A stretch of DNA of 64,000 bases, taken from contig NZ_LXKN01000032.1 of NCBI RefSeq assembly GCF_001692325.1, positions 248,001 to 312,000 on the forward strand. The letters are read 5' to 3'. The DNA is from Rhizobium sp. AC27/96 (GTDB lineage Bacteria; Pseudomonadota; Alphaproteobacteria; Rhizobiales; Rhizobiaceae). Position 1 is the stretch's first letter; each line of letters begins with the position of its first letter. Positions 35,335 through 44,071 of this stretch are shown here, in pieces. A model generated the notes under the pieces. It was not told the DNA's origin. It saw only the letters and a list, made by a program, of their open reading frames with translations, and searched no databases. Made by a program: the position numbers and the translations under genes.

Positions 35335-37164
35335 ATGCGCTTTACTATCAAACTTAAATTGGCCCTCGCCTTCGGCTTTCTTATCCTGCTGTCGACGGGC
35401 ATGTCCGTCCTCGCCATCGTGAGCTTGTCTTCCCTTAATTCCGCCATTACCGATATCGTCCAGGGACCGGCGACCAACCTTCGCAATTCCGGCGATCTTT
35501 CCAGCGCCGTGCTGGATGCGATCCGCAATGAAAAGAACGCCATCCTCAATACCGATCCGCAGGCGATCGGGGGTTACATCGACGCCGTTCACGAGAAAGA
35601 AGCGGCGATCGAACAGCTCGTCCAGAAGCTGTCGCAGGACCCGGCAATCTCGGATAGGGTTGTCGAGTTTTCCAAGCAGTACCCGGCCTGGAAGCAGATC
35701 GACGACCAGATCCTGAAGCTGGCGACGGAAAATACCGATGAAAGCAACCGCAAGGCTGCGGCACTCTCCATGGGTGACGGACGCAAGGCAAGCGATCTGC
35801 TCCAGGATGCCCTTGAGACCGTCAACAAGGCAATTCTTGAAGACCTGCACCAAACCGATCTTTCGACCAACGACCAGTATGCCTTCGCGCGAAATCTCCT
35901 GCTGACCTCGCTGGCTGTCATGTTCGTGCTCTCGACTATCATCGCCACATGGATTGCGCTCGGCATCAACCGCGGCCTCAAGAAGATCCAGGCGGTTGCC
36001 GAAGGCGTTGCGATCGGCGATCTCAATCAGAATATCGAGATCAAGACCAACGACGAGATCAAGGACCTCGTCAACACCATCAATGTCATGACCGGAAATC
36101 TGCGCAACACCGCAACCATTGCCGATCAGATCGCCAATGGCGACCTGACGGTCAAGCCGAAGCCGATGTCGGACAAGGATACGCTCGGCCTTTCGCTGCA
36201 GTCGATGGTCGAACGGTTGCGCGGCGTTGTGACCGACGCGCTGTCTGCCTCCGACAACGTCTCGTCTGGCAGCCAGCAGCTATCGGCAGGCTCGGAGCAG
36301 CTGTCGCAGGGCGCCACCGAACAGGCCTCCTCGGCCGAAGAAGCCTCTGCCTCCATGGAGGAGATGGCCGCCAACATCAAGCAGAATGCCGACAATGCCG
36401 CCCAGACGGAAAAGATTGCCCGTCAGTCCGCCAAGGACGCGGAAGTCAGCGGCCAGGCCGTCGACCGTGCCGTCAACGCCATGCGCACCATCGCCGAGAA
36501 GATCTCCATCGTTCAGGAAATCGCGCGCCAGACCGATCTGCTCGCCCTCAACGCCGCAGTGGAAGCAGCCCGTGCTGGCGAACATGGCCGCGGCTTTGCC
36601 GTCGTCGCCTCGGAAGTGCGCAAGCTTGCCGAGCGCAGCCAGGCGGCAGCAGCGGAAATCTCCAGCCTCTCGGGCGAGACCGTCACGGTCGCAACCGAAG
36701 CCGGCGACATGCTCTCGCGCCTGGTTCCCGATATTCGCAAGACGGCCGAACTGGTGGCCGAAATCTCGGCTGCCTGCCGCGAGCAGGATATCGGTGCCTC
36801 GCAGATCAATGAGGCCATCCAGCAACTCGACAAGGTGACGCAGCAGAATGCCGGCGCTTCCGAGGAGATGTCAGCAACCTCGGAAGAGCTTGCCGCGCAG
36901 GCCGAGGAATTGCAGGCGTCCATCGCCTTCTTCAAGGTCGAGCAGGCCAATGTCCGCAGGGTCCAGGCCGCCCAGGCACCTGTCCATCATGCGATCAGCC
37001 CGGCCAGGGCGAAGCCCGTCGCCAAGGCGGCACCTGCCCGCGCGCCGGCTGCCCGTACCGACAACAGCGTTGCTGCACAGCAGGCCCGCCTCAAGGGCTT
37101 CAGCCTAGACATGTCCATGGGCGGACCAGACGCCGATGACAATGATTTCAAGGAGAGCGCGTAA
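35335..37164 (+). CDS. Methyl-accepting chemotaxis protein (second copy)
   Basis: 609-residue receptor, the tandem partner of the one at 33435. The N-terminal start (MRFTIKLKLALAFGFLI) is near-identical in plan, but the periplasmic sensor (about 30-190) has a different sequence and hence probably a different ligand. The HAMP region is longer (GLKKIQAVAEGVAIGDLNQN, with a second HAMP-like unit around TIADQIANGDLTVKP). From about residue 300 to the C-terminus it is almost the same as the first receptor, including the Ala/Pro-rich tail. The start at 35335 is aligned with the first copy and has AGGAG upstream. The 190-base gap before it holds nothing I can identify. Confidence 0.93.
   Translation: MRFTIKLKLALAFGFLILLSTGMSVLAIVSLSSLNSAITDIVQGPATNLRNSGDLSSAVLDAIRNEKNAILNTDPQAIGGYIDAVHEKEAAIEQLVQKLSQDPAISDRVVEFSKQYPAWKQIDDQILKLATENTDESNRKAAALSMGDGRKASDLLQDALETVNKAILEDLHQTDLSTNDQYAFARNLLLTSLAVMFVLSTIIATWIALGINRGLKKIQAVAEGVAIGDLNQNIEIKTNDEIKDLVNTINVMTGNLRNTATIADQIANGDLTVKPKPMSDKDTLGLSLQSMVERLRGVVTDALSASDNVSSGSQQLSAGSEQLSQGATEQASSAEEASASMEEMAANIKQNADNAAQTEKIARQSAKDAEVSGQAVDRAVNAMRTIAEKISIVQEIARQTDLLALNAAVEAARAGEHGRGFAVVASEVRKLAERSQAAAAEISSLSGETVTVATEAGDMLSRLVPDIRKTAELVAEISAACREQDIGASQINEAIQQLDKVTQQNAGASEEMSATSEELAAQAEELQASIAFFKVEQANVRRVQAAQAPVHHAISPARAKPVAKAAPARAPAARTDNSVAAQQARLKGFSLDMSMGGPDADDNDFKESA
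36469..36872 (+). repeat. 404-bp perfect repeat, copy 2 (receptor signalling domain)
   Basis: Second copy of the block at 34449-34852, with no mismatch in 404 bases. Synonymous positions are also identical, so selection on protein sequence is not enough to explain it. Confidence 0.95.
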
Positions 37165-37668
37165 ATGGCTGCAACCAGCACCGAAGCTCAATATGTGACG
37201 TTCGGCCTCGGCGATGAATGCTTTGCCGTGCCGGTCGTGGTGGTCCGGGAGATTCTGGATCACCAGGATGCCTTCCGCATCCCGCATGGGCCTGACTATC
37301 TGCTCGGGCTGCGCGACGTGCGCGGCCAGGGCGTGCCGGTCATCGACCTGCGCCTGCGCCTCGGCATGTCCGGAACGACAAAGACCCCGCATACCCGCAT
37401 CCTTGTCATCGATGTGCCAATTGCCGACAAGATGCTCACCCTCGGTCTTGTTGCCGATCGTGTCTTCGAGGTTACCTCGTTCCAGCACCAAGCGATCGAA
37501 AGCGCCCCCGATATCGGGGTGCGCTGGCCGTCCGAATACATTGCGGGCGTGGTGCGCCGGGAAAGCGGATTCGTCGTCATCATCGACCTCGCCAAGCTCT
37601 TCTCGTCATCCGACAAGGTATCGTTGATGGGCGTCGGTCGAAGCGTTTCAGAGTTCGCGGCTGTTTGA
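37165..37668 (+). CDS. cheW: CheW coupling protein (second copy)
   Basis: 167 residues, single CheW domain: YVTFGLGDECFAVPVVVVREIL, then YLLGLRDVRGQGVPVIDLRLRLG and a C-terminal FVVIIDLAKLFS. The ATG at 37165 follows the receptor stop with no gap, and the stop is followed at once by the cheR start. Only distantly similar to the CheW at 32897, so it is not a recent duplicate of that gene. Confidence 0.92.
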   Translation: MAATSTEAQYVTFGLGDECFAVPVVVVREILDHQDAFRIPHGPDYLLGLRDVRGQGVPVIDLRLRLGMSGTTKTPHTRILVIDVPIADKMLTLGLVADRVFEVTSFQHQAIESAPDIGVRWPSEYIAGVVRRESGFVVIIDLAKLFSSSDKVSLMGVGRSVSEFAAV

Positions 37669-38532
37669 GTGAGACATAACGTGCCAGCACAAGATGCGAG
37701 AGACTACGGAGACAACGGGCTAAGCCGGCGGAACTTCGACCAGCTTGCCCGCTATATCTACGACTATAGCGGCATCAAGATGCCGCCCGGCAAACGCACC
37801 ATGCTCGAGGGACGATTGCGGCGACGCCTGAGAGCGACCGGGATCGTCGATCTCGATGATTACTGCGACTTTCTATTCAAGCGCGGCGGCATCGATCGGG
37901 AAGCCATTCACCTCATCGACGCCGTCACGACCAACAAGACGGACTTCTTCCGCGAGCCGAAGCATTTCGAGCACATGGAACAATCCGCTCTGCCGGAACT
38001 GATCGCGGCCGGCCATAGCCGCCTGCGCGTCTGGAGTGCCGCCTGCTCGGTGGGTGCCGAACCCTACACGATCGCCATGGTCATCGAAGACTATCGCGAG
38101 GCTCGTGGCGCGCCGGACTACAGCATTCTTGCCACCGATCTTTCCACCGACGTCCTCAAGGCCGCGCGCCGGGGCGTCTATCCGAGCGGCATGATCGATC
38201 CGGTCGACCGGCAGAAGCGCTCGCGCTACGTCATGGAAGCCCGTGATCCCGATCGCGGCGAGGTTCGCATCCATCCGAGACTGCGCGCCAAGATCGGTTT
38301 CGGCCGCCTCAACCTGATGGACCGAGCCTATGACATCGGCGACAAGGTCCATATCGTCTTCTGCCGCAACGTGCTGATCTATTTCGACAAGCCGACCCAG
38401 GAAAAGGTGCTGTCGAGGCTTTGCGAAAAGCTGGTGACGGGCGGCTTCCTCTATGTCGGCCATTCCGAAACGATCAGCGGGCTCAACCTGCCGGTAAAGC
38501 AGGTGGCCAACACCGTTTTCAGAAAGGTCTGA
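37669..38532 (+). CDS. cheR: CheR chemoreceptor methyltransferase
   Basis: 287 residues. N-terminal helical domain (LARYIYDYSGIKM) and a SAM-dependent methyltransferase domain. Conserved parts: VTTNKTDFFREPKHFEHM, the SAM loop RVWSAACSVGAEPYTIAM (commonly CSTGEEPYS in other CheR), the ILATDLSTDVLKAA acidic loop, and FCRNVLIYFD. It methylates glutamates on the receptors. The start is a GTG directly after the cheW stop; a GTG at 37681 is the alternative. There is no TPR tail, so it should not need a receptor pentapeptide. Confidence 0.92.
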   Translation: MRHNVPAQDARDYGDNGLSRRNFDQLARYIYDYSGIKMPPGKRTMLEGRLRRRLRATGIVDLDDYCDFLFKRGGIDREAIHLIDAVTTNKTDFFREPKHFEHMEQSALPELIAAGHSRLRVWSAACSVGAEPYTIAMVIEDYREARGAPDYSILATDLSTDVLKAARRGVYPSGMIDPVDRQKRSRYVMEARDPDRGEVRIHPRLRAKIGFGRLNLMDRAYDIGDKVHIVFCRNVLIYFDKPTQEKVLSRLCEKLVTGGFLYVGHSETISGLNLPVKQVANTVFRKV

Positions 38533-38537
38533 AGCGT

Positions 38538-39620
38538 ATGGCCAGGAAGATCCGCGTGCTCATCGTCGATGACTCCGCCAGTGTCCGCCAGGTCATGACG
38601 CAGGTGCTGTCGGCGGATCCGGATATCGAGATCATGGGGGTCGCCTCCGATCCCTTCATGGCGGCAAAGAAGATCCAGGAGGAAATTCCCGACGTCATCA
38701 CACTCGATGTCGAGATGCCGCGCATGGATGGCATCACCTTCCTGCGCAAGCTGATGGCGCAGCGACCGATCCCCGTGGTCATGTGCTCTTCCCTGACCGA
38801 GGCCGGTTCGGAGACACTGATGCAGGCGCTGGAAGCCGGCGCTGTCGACATTATCCTGAAACCCAAGATCGCCGCCGCCGACCACCTGGCCGAGGCCGCC
38901 GCGGCGATCCGGGAAACGGTAAAGGGCGCTGCGGCAGCCCGGCTTGGCACATCCCGCCGAAGGGTAATCGTCCCCAGTGAGCCGACGGCCAAGCTGACGG
39001 CCGATGTCGTACTTCCCCCGCCGACCGGCCGCGCCATGGCCAAGACCACCGAGATGGTCGTCTGTGTGGGCGCATCCACGGGCGGGACGGAGGCGCTGCG
39101 CGAACTGCTCGTGGCGCTGCCGGCCAACACGCCTGGCATGGTTATCGTCCAGCACATGCCGGAAAAATTTACCGCTGCCTTCGCCAAGCGCCTGAACAGC
39201 CTCTGCGAAGTCGAAGTCAAGGAAGCCGAACACGGCGATCCCGTCTTGCGCGGCCATGTGCTGATCGCACCCGGAGGCAAGCATATGCTGCTGGAGCGGC
39301 AGGGCGCACGCTATGTCGTTGCCATCAAGGAAGGTCCGCTCGTTTCGCGGCACCGGCCCTCCGTCGACGTTCTCTTTCGCTCCGCAGCACGCTCAGCCGC
39401 CGGCAATGCCATGGGCGTCATCATGACCGGCATGGGCGACGACGGTGCTCGCGGCATGAAGGAGATGCATGAGCTGGGTGCCTTCACAGTCGCCCAGGAC
39501 GAGGAGAGCTCCGTCGTCTTCGGCATGCCCAAGGAAGCCATCGCCCATGGCGGTGTCGACCGCACCGTGGCGCTGGATCAGATCGCGCGCGAAATCCTGG
39601 CCGCCGACAAGCGGCATTGA
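38538..39620 (+). CDS. cheB: CheB methylesterase/glutamine deamidase
   Basis: 360 residues: an N-terminal receiver with Asp57 (VITLDVEMPRMDG), a linker, and a C-terminal methylesterase domain. The catalytic Ser (GASTGGTEALREL), His (VIVQHMPEKFTAAF) and Asp (MTGMGDDGARG) are all visible. It removes receptor methyl groups after phosphorylation by CheA. The ATG at 38538 opens directly into the receiver (RKIRVLIVDDSAS); the frame extends upstream inside cheR. Last gene of the operon proper; the ParA-type gene follows after 142 bases. Confidence 0.95.
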   Translation: MARKIRVLIVDDSASVRQVMTQVLSADPDIEIMGVASDPFMAAKKIQEEIPDVITLDVEMPRMDGITFLRKLMAQRPIPVVMCSSLTEAGSETLMQALEAGAVDIILKPKIAAADHLAEAAAAIRETVKGAAAARLGTSRRRVIVPSEPTAKLTADVVLPPPTGRAMAKTTEMVVCVGASTGGTEALRELLVALPANTPGMVIVQHMPEKFTAAFAKRLNSLCEVEVKEAEHGDPVLRGHVLIAPGGKHMLLERQGARYVVAIKEGPLVSRHRPSVDVLFRSAARSAAGNAMGVIMTGMGDDGARGMKEMHELGAFTVAQDEESSVVFGMPKEAIAHGGVDRTVALDQIAREILAADKRH

Positions 39621-39663
39621 TGATGCCCAAAGCAGCGTCGGCCCGGTTGCAGCCGCATTCAAA

Positions 39664-39679
39664 ATGGTTTGTTAACCAT
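39664..39679 (+). promoter_or_regulatory. Inverted repeat ATGGTT-TGTT-AACCAT between cheB and parA
   Basis: A perfect 6-4-6 inverted repeat, followed by an AT-rich stretch (AAATGCGTAACG). It lies 84 bases upstream of the ParA-type start. It contains TTAACCAT, reminiscent of alphaproteobacterial cell-cycle regulator sites, but no full CtrA-type TTAA-N7-TTAA is seen. It may mark a separate parA promoter. Confidence 0.3.
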
Positions 39680-39762
39680 AAATGCGTAACGATCTCGGCA
39701 AGCCATGACAGCCCCTCGCCCACCGCACTGAGTTGCCAAACCGATCAGCCCAGGGAGCCCTC

Positions 39763-40482
39763 ATGGCCGTTCTGACCTTCGCCAATACCAAAGGCGGCGC
39801 CGGCAAGACCACCGCCGTCGTCATCGTTGCCTGCGAACTCGCCAGAATGGGCTTTTCCGTCGCTGTTCTGGACGCCGATCCGCAGCTCTGGATTTCCAAA
39901 TGGTATGAGCGGTTGGGCGACAGGGCACCATCCACGCTTTCAGTCATTCCCTATGTGACGGCCGGCAATCTCGGCCAGCATGCGCGCAAGCTGCGCGATG
40001 AGGTCGATTTCCTTCTCATCGATCTGCCCGGCGCGCGCAGCCCGCTTCTCGCGCAGGCGCTCGGCTATTCGAACTATGTGCTCATCCCCGTACAGGGCTC
40101 CGCCATGGATGCGGAGGGCGCCACCAACGTCATCGAACTGCTGCAATATCTGGATGATCGCGCCGAGATCCGCATTCCTCACTCTGTCGTGCTGACCCGC
40201 GTCAATCCGATGGTGACGACGCGCGCGCTGCAATCGGTGAAGGAGCTGCTGTCCAGCCGGCGCGTGCATGTGCTGTCCACGCCGATCATCGAACGCGCGG
40301 CCTATCGCGAAGTCTTCGGCTACGGCCAGACCCTCTATTCGATCGACCCGGAAAGCGTGAGCAATCTCGACAAGGCGCAGCAGAATGCCAAGGCTCTCGC
40401 CCAGGAGGTCCTGCGCCGTATCCTGCCGTATAGCGGACGTGCCGATCAGACAAAGCCCGAGGGTCGGAAGCTGTCTGCCTAA
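39763..40482 (+). CDS. ParA/VirC1-type ATPase
   Basis: 239 residues. The deviant Walker A box is at the N-terminus (NTKGGAGKTT, Lys10 and Lys15), followed by VAVLDADPQLWISKW and FLLIDLPGA. There is no N-terminal DNA-binding region as in plasmid ParA, so it resembles the small VirC1/ParA orphan group. The ATG at 39763 follows CAGGGAG. No parB partner lies beside it; it follows the chemosensory operon on the same strand after 142 bases. In Rhodobacter sphaeroides a ParA homologue (PpfA) positions a cytoplasmic chemoreceptor cluster (established there). A similar job here is inference. Confidence 0.85.
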   Translation: MAVLTFANTKGGAGKTTAVVIVACELARMGFSVAVLDADPQLWISKWYERLGDRAPSTLSVIPYVTAGNLGQHARKLRDEVDFLLIDLPGARSPLLAQALGYSNYVLIPVQGSAMDAEGATNVIELLQYLDDRAEIRIPHSVVLTRVNPMVTTRALQSVKELLSSRRVHVLSTPIIERAAYREVFGYGQTLYSIDPESVSNLDKAQQNAKALAQEVLRRILPYSGRADQTKPEGRKLSA

Positions 40483-40597
40483 TGCTCACTTCCCGACCTC
40501 GCACAGCATAAAAATTTACGCGAGAAAACATTTTTATTGACGGGCAGAAGAGGCCTTCCTAGGCTGCCCTTCATCGGGGATTTTCCAAGATCCCGCG

Positions 40598-41341
40598 ATG
40601 GAGGAGGACATCTTGGGGCAGAAACTTGAAGGCAAGGTGGCGCTGGTCACAGGCGCGAGTTCGGGCATTGGACGTGCCACTGCGCTGGCGCTTGGCGAGC
40701 AGGGCGTAAAACTCGCACTCGTCGGGCGCTCCTCCGAAAAGCTGGCGGCGGTGGCAAACAAAGTGGTCGGCGATGCGTTTATCCTGCCGGCAGATCTCAG
40801 CGAACCTGAAGCTGTCAGCCAAGTCGTGGATGCGACGATCGCGCGCTTCGGCCGGATCGACATCGTGCTCCCCAATGCCGGCCTCTATATTCCCGGCGAC
40901 GTCGCCGAAGGCGATCCGGATGCCTGGGACGCACTCATTTCCATCAATGTGAATTCGGTCTTCCGGCTGGCCCGCGCCGTGCTGCCCGGCATGATCGCCC
41001 AGGGTGGCGGCCAGATTGTCGTCACCTCCTCGGTTGCCGGACATCAGGCAATCCATTGGGAGCCGGTCTATTCGGCCTCGAAACATGCAATTCAGGCCTT
41101 CGTGCATGGCCTGCGGCGGCAAACGATGAAGCACAATATCCGCGTCGGCTCCGTGGCGCCCGGCGTCGTGCTCAACGAACTATGGGGCTATACGGACCCG
41201 GCCGCCATAGACGCAAAGGTCGCGGCGCGCGAAGGCTTGCGCTCGGAAGACGTTGCCGATGCTGTGCTCTACATGCTGACGCGGCCGGCCAACGTCACCA
41301 TTCGCGATCTCGTCATCCTGCCGCAAACACAGGACATCTGA
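40598..41341 (+). CDS. Short-chain dehydrogenase/reductase
   Basis: 247 residues, classical SDR: NAD(P) loop VTGASSGIGRATAL, structural NAG (VLPNAGLYIPG) and active-site Ser-Tyr-Lys (TSSVAGH, then YSASKHAIQ). The start at ATG 40598 has GGAGG nearby; a TTG at 40613 is possible. The stop is three bases before the GMC oxidoreductase start, so the two form an operon and probably act on the same alcohol or polyol. The substrate is unknown; the sequence is broadly like ribitol-type SDRs. Confidence 0.88.
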   Translation: MEEDILGQKLEGKVALVTGASSGIGRATALALGEQGVKLALVGRSSEKLAAVANKVVGDAFILPADLSEPEAVSQVVDATIARFGRIDIVLPNAGLYIPGDVAEGDPDAWDALISINVNSVFRLARAVLPGMIAQGGGQIVVTSSVAGHQAIHWEPVYSASKHAIQAFVHGLRRQTMKHNIRVGSVAPGVVLNELWGYTDPAAIDAKVAAREGLRSEDVADAVLYMLTRPANVTIRDLVILPQTQDI

Positions 41342-41344
41342 GCC

Positions 41345-43042
41345 TTGGCCGCATTCGACTACATCATTGTCGGCGGCGGAGCCGCAGGCTGCGTGCTCGC
41401 CAATCGGCTGAGCGAAGATCCCACCACGCGCGTCTGCCTTGTCGAAGCCGGATCGGACCGCAATGCTCGCAAGGCCATCGTGCGCATTCCGCTTGCCATG
41501 GTCACCTTCATGGCGCCGGCGCTCGCCTTTCTCGGTGGCCCGAAACTCATGTCTTGGTTCGAGACCGAACCTGAGCCAGGCCTGCAGGGCCGCTCCATGG
41601 CCCTGCCACGCGGCAAGGGCACGGGAGGCTCCACCAACGTCAACGGACAGATCTTCATCCGCGGCCAGCGCGAGGATTTCGACCATTGGCGCGATCTCGG
41701 CAATCCCGGCTGGGGCTACGACGATCTGCTGCCCTATTTCCGCAAGCTGGAGCGTTTCGAGATCCTGGCTCAGCCGGGTTCAGCCAAGCACATCCGCTTC
41801 GGTGACAGGCTGCTCGAAAGCCAAATCGATCCCGCCTATCACGGCACAAGCGGCCCACTGAACATCGCACCGCTGCGTAGCGTCAATCCGATGGCAGAGG
41901 TGTTCCTGGAAGCTGCCCAGCAGGCAGGCCATCCCCTGAATGCCGATTTCAATGGCGCGCGCCAAAACGGCGCCGGGCTTTATACTTTCACGCAGAAGGG
42001 CGGCGAGCGGGTTACCGCCGAAGGCGCCTATCTCGACCCCGTGCGCCACCGTCCAAATCTCACCGTCATGAGCGAGGCCGAGGTTACGCGCGTGATGTTC
42101 GACGGCCGGAAGGCCACCGGCATCGCCTTCCGACGCGGCGGCCAGCAAGGTACGCTCGACGCTCGCGAAGTCATCCTCTCGGCCGGCTCCTTCGTCTCGC
42201 CGCACCTGCTGATGCTGTCGGGCATAGGCAACGCCAGGGACCTTACGCGTCATGGCATCCCGGTGATTGCGGATCTGCCTGGCGTGGGCGAAAACCTGCA
42301 GGACCATATCGACGTCACGATCGAATATCACGCCAAATCCATCGCGCCCTATGGCATTTCCTGGCGGGCACTGCCGCGCAACATCGGCCATGTGCTGAAC
42401 TGGATCTTCAAAAAGCGAGGTCTGTTTTCCTCGACGACGGGCGAAGGCGGCGGCTTTATCTGTACCGATCCGGCAAGCGACCGGCCCGATATCCAGCTTT
42501 TCTTCTGCACCGGCAGGGCCAACACGCAGGCGGCATCCGGCTTCACCGGCCACGGCTTTCTCCTGCATGTCTGCCAGCTTCGCCCGGGCAGCATCGGCCG
42601 CCTGGCGCTGAGAAGCGGCGACCCCGCCGAGAAGCCGTCGATCCTCTACAACTTCTTTCGCGGTGATAGCACGATGGAGGTGCTTCGCAAGGGCATCAGG
42701 CTCGCTCGAAAGATCACTGCACAAGCGCCCTTTGCGCCCCACCTCGATGCCGAGATCGACCCTGGCCCAGACATTGAAAGCGACGGCGCGCTGGATGCCT
42801 TCATCCGCGAGCGCGTCGGCACGCTGTTCCACCCCGTTGGCACCTGCGCCATGGGACGCGGCGAGCGGGCGGTGATCGATCCGGCCACCATGCGGGTGCA
42901 CGGCGTAGAGGGCCTGCGTGTCGTCGATGCCTCGATCATGCCGAGCATCGTCTCGGCCAATACGGTCGCGGCGACCTATTGTCTGGCGGAAAAGGCGGCC
43001 GATCTCATACGCGCGACAGACAAGGGACAAACGACGACCTAG
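41345..43042 (+). CDS. GMC-family FAD-dependent oxidoreductase (choline dehydrogenase-like)
   Basis: 565 residues. The FAD-binding N-terminus is FDYIIVGGGAAGCVLANRL; the GMC signatures are GKGTGGSTNVNGQIF (1) and AGSFVSPHLLMLSGIG (2). The C-terminal active-site His region is FHPVGTCAMG, and the closing segment is MPSIVSANTVAATY. Such enzymes oxidise primary alcohols. The start is a TTG at 41345, which places the FAD loop at the N-terminus. There is no independent ribosome binding site, so translation is probably coupled to the SDR four bases upstream. The substrate is unknown. Confidence 0.9.
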   Translation: MAAFDYIIVGGGAAGCVLANRLSEDPTTRVCLVEAGSDRNARKAIVRIPLAMVTFMAPALAFLGGPKLMSWFETEPEPGLQGRSMALPRGKGTGGSTNVNGQIFIRGQREDFDHWRDLGNPGWGYDDLLPYFRKLERFEILAQPGSAKHIRFGDRLLESQIDPAYHGTSGPLNIAPLRSVNPMAEVFLEAAQQAGHPLNADFNGARQNGAGLYTFTQKGGERVTAEGAYLDPVRHRPNLTVMSEAEVTRVMFDGRKATGIAFRRGGQQGTLDAREVILSAGSFVSPHLLMLSGIGNARDLTRHGIPVIADLPGVGENLQDHIDVTIEYHAKSIAPYGISWRALPRNIGHVLNWIFKKRGLFSSTTGEGGGFICTDPASDRPDIQLFFCTGRANTQAASGFTGHGFLLHVCQLRPGSIGRLALRSGDPAEKPSILYNFFRGDSTMEVLRKGIRLARKITAQAPFAPHLDAEIDPGPDIESDGALDAFIRERVGTLFHPVGTCAMGRGERAVIDPATMRVHGVEGLRVVDASIMPSIVSANTVAATYCLAEKAADLIRATDKGQTTT

Positions 43043-43167
43043 GCGAAGGGGTGCCAATCCACTTGCAATGCGAATGGTTGGGGCATCGTGACTTGACATG
43101 TACGGCCCAGCCGCAAACATGGCGCGGCTTCGTATTTGCCCATCGTCTAAAACGGATAGACAAGAAA

Positions 43168-44061
43168 ATGCGCCCCATCCTCCTGTTGCCCCTCCTTCTT
43201 TCGCTCGCCCCTCTTTCCGCGATGGCCGCCGAGACGCCATGTGCCGACCTCATCGAGGGCAGCGGCGTCATCCAGCACGGGGATGGCTTTGCCGTCTCCG
43301 AGTTGCGCGATGGCTGTGCGGTGACGAATGGGGTCTTCAAAACCGGCAGCAGGATCGGCTGGTCTTTCGACCGGGCAGAATTCAAGGGCGACGGCCTTGT
43401 TGATTTCGCCAAAAGCATGGGAGCCAAGCCAGCACATGTGCCGGGCTGGGGCCGGTTTTCCATCGAGGGCGCACGTTTTACCCCGCTGACTGACAACGCC
43501 TTTGCCAACTACATCAGCTCGGTTCAGCAATGGCCGATGGATGCATCGGGCTCCTTCCGCTTCGACCCGAAGGATGGTTACCTCGACATTCAGAATCTGG
43601 AGCTCGTTAATCTGCGCACCGGAAAGGCGGCGCTGTCCGCCGAACTTACACTCCCGAAAGACGCCGATGCGCAAGCCTTGATCCAGAATGGCTCGGCCGG
43701 GTTGACGCATCTGCGTTTCCGGCTCGACAATCAGGGCCTGTTCGAGGGCATGGCCATTCCATCACTTGCCGCATTCCTGCAGCAGATGGCGGGATCTGAG
43801 GATCCTCAACAGGGTATCGAGCAATTGCGTGGCACTGCCACGATTGCATTACAGGCCCTTCCAGACAGCAAGATCGACGCGGATTCGAAGAAGGCCCTGC
43901 TCCGTTTCGTGCAGGATCTGCCGCACCCGACGGGCTTCTTCACCCTCGATCTCACGTTCGACAAGCCCTTGCAGATCGGCTCGCTCGGTCTCGACGCCGC
44001 GCAGCTGGCCCAAACCGCTTTGGCGAATGCCAAGATTTCGGTCAGCTACAAGGCGCGCTGA
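43168..44061 (+). CDS. Secreted hypothetical protein, 297 aa
   Basis: No family recognised. The ATG at 43168 opens a Sec signal (MRPILLLPLLLSLAPLSAMA, cleavage before AETPC). The mature part is periplasmic and mixed alpha/beta, with one early Cys pair (ETPCADLI, DGCAVTN). It has repeated two-strand units (FRFDPKDGYLDIQNLELVNL; LTHLRFRLDNQGLFEGM) resembling the beta-rich layout of some lipid-binding periplasmic proteins, but without a firm match. The nearby upstream stretch from 43043 holds no obvious promoter. It ends ten bases before the convergent SDR gene. Confidence 0.7.
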   Translation: MRPILLLPLLLSLAPLSAMAAETPCADLIEGSGVIQHGDGFAVSELRDGCAVTNGVFKTGSRIGWSFDRAEFKGDGLVDFAKSMGAKPAHVPGWGRFSIEGARFTPLTDNAFANYISSVQQWPMDASGSFRFDPKDGYLDIQNLELVNLRTGKAALSAELTLPKDADAQALIQNGSAGLTHLRFRLDNQGLFEGMAIPSLAAFLQQMAGSEDPQQGIEQLRGTATIALQALPDSKIDADSKKALLRFVQDLPHPTGFFTLDLTFDKPLQIGSLGLDAAQLAQTALANAKISVSYKAR

Positions 44062-44071
44062 GGCCAGTTCC

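Noticed and set aside
34212..36900. Repeated sequence that could suggest a mobile element or CRISPR-like array
   Set aside because: Only two copies, both in frame inside full chemoreceptor genes, with no terminal repeats, transposase or spacer pattern; it is a gene duplication with conversion.
41780..43240. Minus-strand frame of 486 codons
   Set aside because: Antisense to the GMC oxidoreductase, which carries all family signatures.
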